Below, piece by piece: positions 54,685 to 64,000 of a stretch of 64,000 nucleotides of DNA. Within the stretch, counting starts at the first letter, position 1. Every line of letters begins with the position of its first letter. Source of the DNA: Ascaphus truei (Eukaryota; Chordata; Amphibia; Anura; Ascaphidae). Where the stretch lies: positions 19,667,324-19,731,323 of the forward strand of contig CM071579.1 of the NCBI GenBank assembly GCA_036426205.1, written 5' to 3'. The position numbers were made by a program, and so were the translations under genes. A model generated the notes under the pieces. It saw only the letters and a program-made list of their open reading frames with translations, was not told where the DNA came from and searched no databases.

Positions 54685-55404
54685 TATGTGCAAAAACAGA
54701 AAGTGAATCCCTGCGCTTCTCCCATTGGGCTAACAATAAATGGGGAAATAAATATACATAGTGAAACCTACGTCTGTAAGACAAAGGAGACTTTTGGTTC
54801 CATCCTTTGATCAAATAATGACAAGCCTGCAAACCAACGTCAAGGTAAGTCTTAGTAGCAGGTCCCTATGCTAAATGAAGGTAAAATAAGGGAAGCACAG
54901 ATCAACACATGAAGTATACAGAGTACATTCACAATGGTAGAATGGCTAACGGGGTAGCCAAACTACCTGACACCTCAGTAGTGCACAAGGGTTTATGGTG
55001 AACCGCAGTCAATGCACTTACTTTGATGTAGTCTGAACAGGGTGGATGATGGTGGTAATATACACAGAAAACTATTCACACGGCCCTGTGTGAGTAAAAA
55101 GTCCTCAAAGGTTTCTTTTCTTAGTCCCTCTGTCTGTCGGGTCCTTTGCTGGGTCTTAAGTTCAAGTCTCCCATATTTGGAATCACAGGATGGTCCCCAA
55201 GGGTTTAAGTAAGATGCAGAGAAAGTGGATGTTGAAGATAAAACATATGATATTTATTAATAAAACAACAGTACCATTGTGAATGTACTGTGTTTACTTC
55301 ATTTGTTGATCTGCGTTCCCATTATTTTCCCTTCTTTTACAAATTCTATTGAGGATCATGGAAAGATCCTTTTAGGGTTGAGCTGCAGACATTGGACTCC
55401 GAAG

Positions 55405-55572
55405 TAGTGTACTAGCATTGGGGTGCATGCAGGGGCCCTCTATTACTGTAACATTAGTGCTAGTGTATCAGCATTGGGGTGCATGCAGGGGCCCTCTATT
55501 ACTGTAACATTAGTGCTAGTGTATCAGCATTGGGGTGCATGCAGGGGCCCTCTATTACTGTAACATTAGTGC
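55405..55572. repeat. 56-bp tandem repeat, three copies
   Basis: GCATTGGGGTGCATGCAGGG occurs at 55415, 55471 and 55527. Copies two and three are identical over the visible unit; the first differs at its start (GTACTAGCATTG). Confidence 0.97.
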
Positions 55573-55788
55573 CTTGTTTATTTTCTTCCACAGTTAGAGA
55601 GAGCACCCTAGTATTTTTTCTATCGAACACCTTATGCTAAATGCATACACATTTTCTGTGAAATATTCCCTGGAGGGGTTAATAAACTAAGAATAAGCTT
55701 ATGTAACTTAGTGCAGTTAAAAACTGGTATATACCAGTGAAGATACTTAGATGTATGCAAGTAAAGTGAAAAGTGAATTACAGGGACC

Positions 55789-55880
55789 TTACTGGGAGAT
55801 GATATACCTTGAAAAGGAGGGACTAACCTCCCACATGCTGCTCAATAAGCAGTTACAGGTGGATTGGCTAGATACATTTA
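55789..55880. repeat. dispersed copy of the 54460-54548 segment
   Basis: TTACTGGGAGATGATATACC, GGAGGGACTAACCTCC and CAGGTGGATTGGCTAGATAC match the earlier segment at about 90% by eye. Confidence 0.85.
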
Positions 55881-55889
55881 GAAAATATG

Positions 55890-57910
55890 TATGGGATGTG
55901 GTAGTCATTTTGGGTTGTATTCTGTACTTTTAAAATGCTTCCTTAAAAAATTGTGTTTTTTAAAGCGCCTTGCAAAGCGGGAGTGAGGCTTTTGCAGGAA
56001 AGGTATGTCCCACTAGTAACAGTTCATAGTGGCCATGTATAAAGGTATTGCAAAGTACTGCTTCACAAATATATATTGTTACCTTGATTGTGCACCATAC
56101 ATAATGAAATTGCAAAACAAAGGTCTTATATTTTAAGCCTATCATATTAAAGGAGTCTACTTCAAATCAGACACAAGCTTTTTCTATGTTTAAGCTACAG
56201 GTAATTGCAATGCATTATAGAGTGATGAAAAGTTGCCAGCACAGTTTTCATTATCCAAACTCTTCCTGAATACTTTATCAAGCATACTGTATAATAGAGT
56301 GGTTTCCCCCTATAAGACAGCAAACAGGCAAACCCTCAGAAACAGATCCAATTTGGGGAATTTATGTTGCTGCCTGATCTGGAAAAGTAAAATAATTGGC
56401 CTGCATTTTGCAACAGTAGTTATCTACGTTTTCCTAAAGGGAATCTTAAACTTTAATAGTAATGAGAAATACTACTGATTGTTTGTTGTCTGTTGCATGA
56501 TAAGAAAATGTGCAGAGCATTATCTGGAATATATTCTTAGAAAAAAAGGTTAAGGACATATGACATTATGGGTGTATCTAACAAATTAACTGCAAAGTCT
56601 TTGTCAGCTGCTTGCTCTTTAAGAGGATTCATTTTTGCTTATACAGACATGACACCATGTGCCTGTAAGGCAAATTCAAGTAACCCATTTTGAGCTTGTG
56701 CAATGTATGTGTTTTATACATCTGTCTACAAAAAAAAATGGAATGATGAAGAGCTTCTCAAGCAGGCCCTGTGTTATCAATCAAACAGTATAGTAGTTAA
56801 TTCTTCTTGTAATAGGTCTTCGTTTGTTAATATTTTACTACAAAGTTGCTTAATATCAATTATTTGGCTTCTTTCTGCATTCAAAATACAGCTGCAGAAC
56901 CATTTGCTCTAGTTCAGTCAATGAACAATGCATGGCCACAATTCCCACACTGTTCTCCAAGCTAAGCTGTTATGTTGTGTTTATACACTGAATAACATAG
57001 TAAGATAACGTAGGCTTTTTTTTTCATGTGCCTTCTGTTGATTGGGACCCAGTGAGAGAACTCCAGAAATGTAGAATGATAGTGCTTTTATTCCTTTTGG
57101 TATTAAAAAGAATATTACGAGCCTGATAATGAGAGGAAGAGGAAAATGTACAAACATATAAGAGCTTCACAAACCATACAGTATTTTGTTCAGGGAAGGG
57201 CGTTTTGTTTGCCAGTTCCTCCAGATGGTATTTGTGTGGCCTAAGATTTTGTTTCTACATTTAATTAGTTTTAATGCCTACCTGCTGCATTTTAGAGTCC
57301 TGCTTTATACAAACCTACAACCCTTGGGTATTCAGCACGCTAAAAAATACATTGATAGATTGCTAATACGTGAAGCAAAATTCTGTGCAAGTAATAAATT
57401 AATGTAGTCCATCTTAAACAAGCTTTGCATATTTTCCTGGTGCTGGCATTCAAAAGATTGCCTGTGTAAACAAGAGCAGTGCTGGAGTTATATCTGTTTG
57501 CGTGCCACATGACAGATTATATCTTGAACTTAAGTTGACTGCTCATGTTTCTTTATACATGCCCATAGATATTTATCTGCTGCAGTATGTCTTCAGTGGT
57601 GAAGAGTTAGTTCATTGGATATTAATCGACAGGATGTGTATGAATGTCAATGGCATGGATTTCCGTATTCCTAAATATACTAAATGACTTGAGAAATGAC
57701 TCTGACTCTCTCTGGCAGGACAGGGAATGTAGTTACATTACATTGCAGTACATCTGCAGTTAAACGTGTGTTTATGGCAATAACAAGAACACATAACTCG
57801 GACTCTCTCCAGGACATCCCAAAAACAAACTTCAATTTGTAAATATAAACATTTTATCTTCATGTATAACTGTTTTAAACATGACTTTTTGTTCGCGGAC
57901 GTGATCATGG
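55890..57910. other. no gene seen; AT-rich unique-looking sequence
   Basis: Several frames of 60-80 codons occur on the plus strand (56233-57687) with no recognisable domain, no consistent splice framework and AT-rich codons. I see nothing to support a gene. Confidence 0.55.
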
Positions 57911-57911
57911 A

Positions 57912-58866
57912 TGTATATATGTCTTTATTTATATAGCGCCATTAATGTACATAGCGCTTCAGAGTAGTAATACATGTGACAATCATATAAATAACAAATA
58001 ATAGCTCATGGGAATACAGTAAGTGCTTCAGACTTAAAAGTAACATTGTGAAAGAAGAGTCTCTGCTCCGAGGAGCTTACAATCTAATTGGTAGGTAGGA
58101 GGAACACACAGGAGGGCGTTCTAGTAAGTGTGTCTGCAGGGGGCCAAGTTTTATGTATCGTGTATAGTATTATCTACGCTGCTACTCATATGCTTCTTTA
58201 AGCAAGTGTGTCTTAAGGTGGGTCTTAAAGGTGGATAGAGAGGGTGCTAGTCGGGTTTTGAGGGGAAGGGCATTCCAGAGGTATGGGGCAGTTAATGAGC
58301 GAGGTTTAAAGCAGGAGAGGGCTTTAGATACAAAGTGGGTAGAGAGAAGACATCCTTGAGTAGAACGCAAGAGTCTGGATGGTGCATAGCGAGAAAATAG
58401 AGCTGAGATGTAGGGAGGAGCAGAAGAGTGTAAAGCTTTAAAAGTGAGGCGGAGAATTGAGTGCGAGATGCGAGATTTGATAGGAATCCAGGAGAGTGAT
58501 TCCAGCAGGGGAGACGCTGTGACAGATTTAGGAAAGAGTAGAGTGATTCTGGCAGCAGCGTTTAGGATAGATTGTAGGGGAGACAGGTGAGAGGCAGGAA
58601 AGCCGGACAGATGTGATTAGGTCACCTAGAGAGCATCTGTAAAGAGAAAAGGGAATGGGTCCCAGAACAGAGCCCTGGGGTTCCCCCACAGAGAGATTGA
58701 TAGAGGAGGAGGTGTTGGCAAAAGAGACACTGAAAGTACGATGTAAGAGGAGATCCAGGATAAAGCTTTGTTACGAATGCCAAGAGTATGGAGAATGTGA
58801 AGGAGAAGAGGGTGATCCACGGTATCAAATGCTGCAGAGAGGTCAAGTAATATGAGCATAGTGTAG
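57912..58866 (-). mobile_element. L2-clade LINE 3' portion with internal deletion
   Basis: The minus strand gives [18 protein letters not shown] (motif A, near 58840), SVLGP-like wording after a frameshift, and then, after loss of several hundred bases of reverse transcriptase near 58615, the C-terminal RSTQGCLLSTHFVSKALS, LWNALP and KTHLKTHLLKEAYE. The 3' tail ends at ATATATGTCTTTATTTATAT. It is the longest minus-strand copy of the family. Confidence 0.92.
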
Positions 58867-58867
58867 G

Positions 58868-59440
58868 AAACTACAACCCATTCTCCAGGAAGATACAAGA
58901 CTGCAACAGGTCTTCCCTGAAACACCCTTATTATCATACAGACAACCTCATAATCTCAAGATAATGATGGTGAGGAGTAAAGTATTCAACAGTACAACTG
59001 AATGCGGGACAAGACCATGCCAGGACGCAAGATGAAAAACCTGCGCAATGCTCCACACAGCGGACGCAATACAAATACCACACAGGAATCTGGAGTACAA
59101 AATCTGAGGAAGGTTCACCTGTTCCTCCAGCAAAGTCATGTAACTTATGTGCATGAAATGCCCAGGGGGCTGATACTACATAGGTGAGACAGGACAGGGG
59201 CTAAACAAGAGAATGAATCTGCAATGCCACAGCATCACATGCGGAACAAGAGACAGTCCTGTCGGCAAACATTTCTCTGACTCTTCTATAGGATAAACGA
59301 TCTGAAGGTGGCCATACTCAAAGGTAATCTTAGAACACCGAAAGAGAGACGGTTGCATGAATACAAATTTATGCAACTGTTCGGGACACTTAGTGATGGC
59401 CTAAACCGAGACCGCAGCTTCATGAGTCACTACTGACACA
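58868..59440 (+). mobile_element. Penelope-like element, GIY-YIG endonuclease fragment
   Basis: The plus strand reads, with frameshifts, CGTRPCQDAR-like and KTCAMLHT (cysteine motif), TCSSSKVM, MKCPGG, YIGETGQGLNKRMN (the YIG part of the GIY-YIG fold and its arginine), DSPVGKHFSD, DLKVAILKGN, ERRLHEYKFMQLFGTL and GLNRDRSFMSHY. This is the C-terminal endonuclease of Penelope-like retroelements. The reverse transcriptase is absent. It begins directly at the broken end of the L2 copy. Confidence 0.83.
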
Positions 59441-59717
59441 AGAGAACTCTCTTCCCATGAGTGCTAAAGGCCATGTGTCTCCATACTGTGTTATATGAAT
59501 GCACACACAGCTGTCTCTTACACCTACTAATACACTATGTAATTCTATCCCTATATACCAATAGGGACCACATAGTATCTACACACACTAATAGTAATCC
59601 AACACCCTCTTACATTTCTACACCTACCATTGGTGTACACTCCCACTTCACACACCTTGTGTAAATCGCTGTATACACTGGGCACTGTATACATTTATAT
59701 TTACATACATACATTCT

Positions 59718-59746
59718 CTCACACACACACACACACACACACTCAC
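59718..59746. repeat. (AC)n microsatellite
   Basis: About 12 AC units within a T/C/A-rich stretch; poly-G follows at 59804-59821. Confidence 0.9.
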
Positions 59747-59879
59747 ATCACCAACATTCAAGGACCTTTTAACACCTCAAGTTATAGAATCGCATACTGC
59801 ACAGGGGGGGGGGGAGAGGGGGAATAGGCTACAATCACAGATCACATTTCAGGATGCACCGTTTTAAAGTAAAAACCCT

Positions 59880-59995
59880 TTTGTGCTTTATTTATTGTAA
59901 CACCGCCGGAAGAAGAGATCAGTGTATCTCGAAAGCTCGCACAAATAAAAGATTTTGTTAGCCACAGAACGGTATCGTCTATTCGTTTTTGATTA
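59880..59995 (+). repeat. retroelement 3' tail
   Basis: CGGAAGAAGAGATCAGTGTA, TCTCGAAAGCTCGCACAAAT, AAAAGATTTTGTTAGCCACA and ACGGTATCGTCTATTCGTTT match the amphibian retroelement tail type also seen at 13266. It may be the 3' end of the Penelope-like element upstream. Confidence 0.6.
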
Positions 59996-59999
59996 TATA

Positions 60000-61310
60000 T
60001 ATATATATTTATTTATTTGGTGGGCAGGGGAAAAAGGATCTGTCTTCATGGGTACAGTATTCTCCAATCTTCTGCTATAACTGCACGGACCAGTCGTTTC
60101 TCTGATTCAGGAACCCGTCTGTGGTGTCTCAGGGTCGCTAACACCTATATCAGAGTTCTGATCGGGCAGGGTTTCTTTTTGATCGCTGGACATTCTTGCA
60201 TCTCCGAAAACTGCTGCTATGCGGGTTGAGAATCCTGTCCAGTCGCTTCTATGCCTCTGTACCTAAACCCTGCTCTAACTTCTTTAAGCGACTTCTGCAT
60301 CATGGCCTGAAAAAACATTTTCAATCACATATACAGGTCCTCTATCTTGTTTCGTTGATGGCTGGAGGGTCAGATCGTCCGCCCTCTGTCTCATAGCCAT
60401 CTCTCGAGGAGTCGCCATCTTGTGAGGGTCTCGAGGAACTTTGCTTATTTCTGAAACAGTCATGTCCCGGGGGGGGGGGGGGCTTTTGTGGACATAGAGA
60501 ACATTGTGCATATGCCCACCTCTTTTATAATGTCCAGTGTATATGAAACTGAGCTGGTGAGATATATTTTGATCGAGATTTATATTAGATCAGGCCTCCT
60601 TTGTATGGAGCACCTCTTACACATGTCCAGTGGTCTCCGCGTCACGCCTCGCCCCACGCGACAAAGGATACTTATCCATGAAACGTTGATTAGTATATGT
60701 TAAGTCCTGCAATTTGAATAGAAATAACGCCTCAAACACAGCAGATATAATTGCTTCTGAAGTCTGTTCTTTCATCTTCTGCTTCAGATTGGTTTTTCAG
60801 TGAGACAGAATTTCATGGTAGAAGTTTGACGTCAAATATTTTTATCCCATGTCTGCATTTAGGAAACCAAGCATTTGAAATATAAAAAAAAAAAAAACAC
60901 ATACTTCGGAGGCTCCAGCTTTGAAAAAAAATACTAACGAGCATTTAACAGCAAAGTTCATGTTGGTTTAAAAAATAGCGTTTGAAAAAATGTATACATG
61001 CAGCTTTTCTCACTGAAAGACTGCCGTTCTCAGCTACGAATGGTGGCATGGCGAAGGGCAACCACACTATATGCTGGATTTGCTGCGTATAACACTGTCA
61101 TTTCCTGACTGATACATTACCGGTTGTATTCATTACAATATATTTTCTATTGATTATTGACTTTAAATTAAACCTTTCACCTACAATCTGTTGGTGAACT
61201 TTTCATTGGAATCGTGTAAAATGAGGAATTTTTTGGCAGGCTAAACTACTAATAAAGAGGTTATCAACATACGTTGATTTGGGGTAGGGCCACATTTATA
61301 TATATATATA
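60000..61310. other. no intact gene; possible L1-type relic
   Basis: The minus-strand frame at 60284-60511 (KMATPREMAMRQRADDLTLQ) may be the beginning of a LINE ORF1, but I cannot confirm it. Poly-G at 60468-60481 and TA runs at 59994-60008 and 61288-61320 are present. Confidence 0.35.
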
Positions 61311-61329
61311 TATATATATGATATATAGC

Positions 61330-61790
61330 TGTAGATGTATAATGTATATAAGCAGCATTTTTTTTACACCCCCCTTTCCCCTCCCCCTTTTTTTCTTACC
61401 CCTCATCCCCCTTTTTTTTCTTACCCCCACCCTCTCAACCCCCTTTTTTTCTTACAAGATTGGCTCTGGGGGACGGGTCTCAGTGCTACGTTTAGCTCCA
61501 GGGACCTACTAACCCCAAGAAACTTACTAGTGAAGGAATAACATTTCAGTCCCCTCGAGGGAAAACATAATGGCTGTTAAAATCTCATGCATCCAGGACG
61601 CTGGAACGTCATCTGTTCAGAGCGGCTTCCTATTGGACGGCAATTTAAAACCCTGCGAGAAACCAGGAAGTAACACCTGTAATCTTTACCTGACTATAAC
61701 ACTGTTCAGCTCTGGGAACCACCTGGTTTTCATTCTGTAAAAAAAAAAAAGGCGGGGGGGGGAATGTGATTGATACTTTAATTGATTCTC
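61330..61790. mobile_element. degenerate MITE of the GAGATAC/CGGGGACC family
   Basis: T- and C-rich arrays (CCCCCTTTTTTTCTTACAAG repeated) and TTGGCTCTGGGGGACGGGTC, CTCAGTGC, TTAGCTCCAGGGACC are followed by the inverted-looking GTTCAGCTCTGGGAACCACC and an A-run at 61738. Assigned by resemblance to 46545. Confidence 0.45.
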
Positions 61791-61799
61791 CTACATCAC

Positions 61800-62685
61800 A
61801 ATGAAAAGATGCTTTTATTTTTTTAAAGGCGTATGTGCATATCCAGTTGCAGAGAATCATGTTTGTGAAAGGAAACATCTAACATGAATATTTGTGTTTT
61901 AACATGGAACACTGTATGCAGAACCATACATATGAATGCTATGCTTACATGAAACATTTCAAATGTTGGTATCTCAATTCCAGGATAATACCAAAAGGCT
62001 TGGTGTGTGGTCCAGATTTTTAAAGAGAACTGTGGGTTTAAGAAAACTAGTGAGACAGTCTCTGAAAAAATCATACTTTGGTCCATTAAACAGTAACTCT
62101 GCCTTTGAATTTGTCTCGATACGGTTACTACAGTACAACTGTTTACATTATAAAATAGCATCATTCAGGACATCATTGTTGCTTGATGTACATAAACTTC
62201 ACTGGAACGATTCTAAGTCAAAAACAAAAGTTTATCAGCTCTTTCCCTAGAATGTCATTAACATCTATCTGTTTCAGATAAGCCACTGTTTGTATTTCTC
62301 TGACATTCTCCAGTGTGCATACCATGGCTAATCTACAGTTCCTTTAACCTGCGTGACTTTGATATCCCCATAACTGGAAGACCTCTGAGAACTCCAGGCT
62401 TGTCATATTTAACCTAGGCTTTGAGAACAGCAGGAAGTAGGTGCATTTGTTTCAAGTTAAAATATTCTCTGTCAAATGCATGAGGCTCATTATTTGGGGG
62501 TCTGTTTCATTTACGCATAGTTTATTTGGATTTTTAATCCATTGGACCTTGAATTCAGCCATGCCTGTATAATTTGAGGTACCAAAGTTAATAAACAGCG
62601 CTAAATTTAGGCGCACCTTTATGTCACATGAAGTTCCTTTCAGATATGAAAGTTTGCTAAGCCATAGTAGTTCTCATGAGCGTTT
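61800..62685. other. no gene seen
   Basis: Frames on both strands at 61823-62250 overlap each other and lack recognisable domains. Confidence 0.5.
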
Positions 62686-62689
62686 ATGA

Positions 62690-63025
62690 GGTGAATGCAA
62701 CTGGACAATGTCTATTTACCAAGGTCTCCAAGCTGCAAAAGTGGGGCAACCCTATTGCAAGAACACTACATGGGAAGGATGTTGATCCAGGGAGTAATCT
62801 GATTGCCAATTCTTGGAGTCAGGAGGAATTTATTTTTCTCCTTATGAGATATTATTAGATGATATTTCACAGGGGGGGGGGGGTTGTTTGCCTTCTCTGG
62901 ATCAATATACTGTAAGTACTGATATCTGATAAAGTATCTGTCGTCTAAATTTGGCATAGGTTGAACTTGATGGACATATGTCTTTTTTTTCAACCTCATC
63001 TACTATGTAACTATGTACACTGACC
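62690..63025. repeat. dispersed repeat (longer copy of the 18288 family)
   Basis: GATCCAGGGAGTAATCTGAT, CTTGGAGTCAGGAGGAATTT, TTTCACAGG then poly-G, TTCTCTGGATCAATATACTG, GGCATAGGTTGAACTTGATG and TTCAACCTCATCTACTATGT form a repeat widespread in amphibian DNA as I recall it. No coding function. Confidence 0.75.
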
Positions 63026-63029
63026 GGTT

Positions 63030-64000
63030 TTGCCATATTAAAACCCTGTTTTGCTTTTTATTCAAATAAAATTAAATCTGGTGTTGTGTGGTTGACATAT
63101 TTGGATAAGTAGACCCTTAGCTCCAGTTAGTAACTTTGGGTCAAAGTGCTCAAAAACAAGGGGTTTGTACCAAAGTGTCCCGGCTGTAAAAACTGGGGCA
63201 AAAAACTAGCACCAGATTTAGCAAAGAAGACAGACTCAATTGTATTTAATGGAATGTTATTCTTTAGTTAATCTGGTACTATTTTTGGCCCAGGCGGGGC
63301 GTTTAGGTAAATGATCCCAAATGAAACTACTGTGAAGTCGCCTTGCTGTGGTTACAAAAACAAAATATGACTGTCAATGACTGGATAGTCGAATATGACT
63401 TGCTAGGTGTAGCCTGTATGTGAGCCAATCCACACTAATATTCATCGTAATTAGCCAAAGCAATTGAATAAGAAAAGCGTCATGATTTTTGTATTTTGGT
63501 AGTTTTTAAAATCAGATGTTAGTTAACAAACAGAATACAGAACGTATTTGTTTGTTTAAATAAATCATCCTTTTCTGAATCTACATCTACAGTGATATAT
63601 AACCACAGAATAGAATCCCGGCTTGTACAGTATCTCATACACACTACATTATGCTCATCAAGCAGATCTGCAAGAGAATAGGGGGTGTCCCTTTAAAACT
63701 ATTCTTTGAACTCTGAATTGTTAATTAACCATGTGGAGTGCAGATCAGAAACAGAGCAGGCAAGTGACATTGCTATGTGCTTCCTTATTAGTCAGAGGCA
63801 GGAGAGGCTGAACTTGAATATTTGTTGTAGTCAAATTGTAAATGCTCGTTTTTTTTTTTTTATGGGCTGTGTTCAGCATTATTGCAAGCATGTGGTTCTG
63901 GTGTGGTGTTTCTTTTGCCAGGCTTGTCATTAGCTTCAAAGTAAGCAACATGATGTGATTACAGAGAGGGCTTTCAGAGATTAAAGACTAAAGGAAAGAC
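63030..64000. other. no gene seen
   Basis: AT-rich sequence to the window end, with no supported feature. Confidence 0.55.

Noticed and set aside
56233..57687. Series of 60-80 codon plus-strand frames suggesting a multi-exon gene
   Set aside because: AT-rich codon content, no splice-site framework and no recognisable domain; frame lengths are close to those expected by chance.

Overview
This is a vertebrate nuclear genomic window, most likely from an anuran amphibian. The evidence is one spliced vertebrate gene (OLFML1-like) in a sea of transposable elements and tandem repeats. The repeats (L2-clade LINE tails, small hAT-type palindromic elements, a tyrosine-recombinase retrotransposon carrying a hydrolase domain, Penelope-like and Helitron relics) fit frog or toad DNA. 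There is no operon structure, no ribosome binding sites and no bacterial or viral gene set, and most long open frames are translations of tandem repeats. The anuran assignment is inference from repeat families.

Layout. 0-17 kb: a 28-bp minisatellite at the left edge, an element bounded by inverted repeats, a SINE, two short coding-like stretches I cannot name (about 3.06-3.41 kb and 5.09-5.32 kb), a CpG-rich patch with NRF-1-like palindromes (6.7-7.2 kb), an ACTC microsatellite, foldback elements and an L2 tail. 17.9-24.8 kb: the OLFML1-like gene on the + strand, with a TATA box, three coding exons, consensus splice sites and 397 codons plus stop. Its 4.2-kb first intron is filled with mobile elements. 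24.8-29 kb: a Tc1-like relic and an L1 ORF1 relic, both on the - strand. 29-38 kb: an unusual cluster of different minisatellites (40-, 44-, 32- and about 24-bp units) with small terminal-inverted-repeat elements between them. 38.4-43.8 kb: a nested stack in which a DIRS/Ngaro-type retrotransposon is interrupted by an L2-clade LINE, which is itself interrupted by a 1.2-kb hAT-like element with an 8-bp target duplication. 43.8-48 kb: hAT-type MITEs and a tRNA-derived SINE. 48.4-51.6 kb: a decayed L1. 51.8-52.7 kb: a Helitron helicase fragment and a terminal-inverted-repeat element. 54-56 kb: local repeats. 57.9-59.5 kb: a minus-strand L2 abutting a Penelope-like endonuclease fragment. 60-64 kb: mostly featureless sequence with a SINE-like repeat.

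The only gene I can name is OLFML1, predicted to make a secreted olfactomedin-domain glycoprotein. All other recognisable coding sequence is mobile-element derived and broken by stops or frameshifts. All family assignments are from memory and reading by eye; no database search was run. Boundaries of repeats are approximate unless a target-site duplication is stated.
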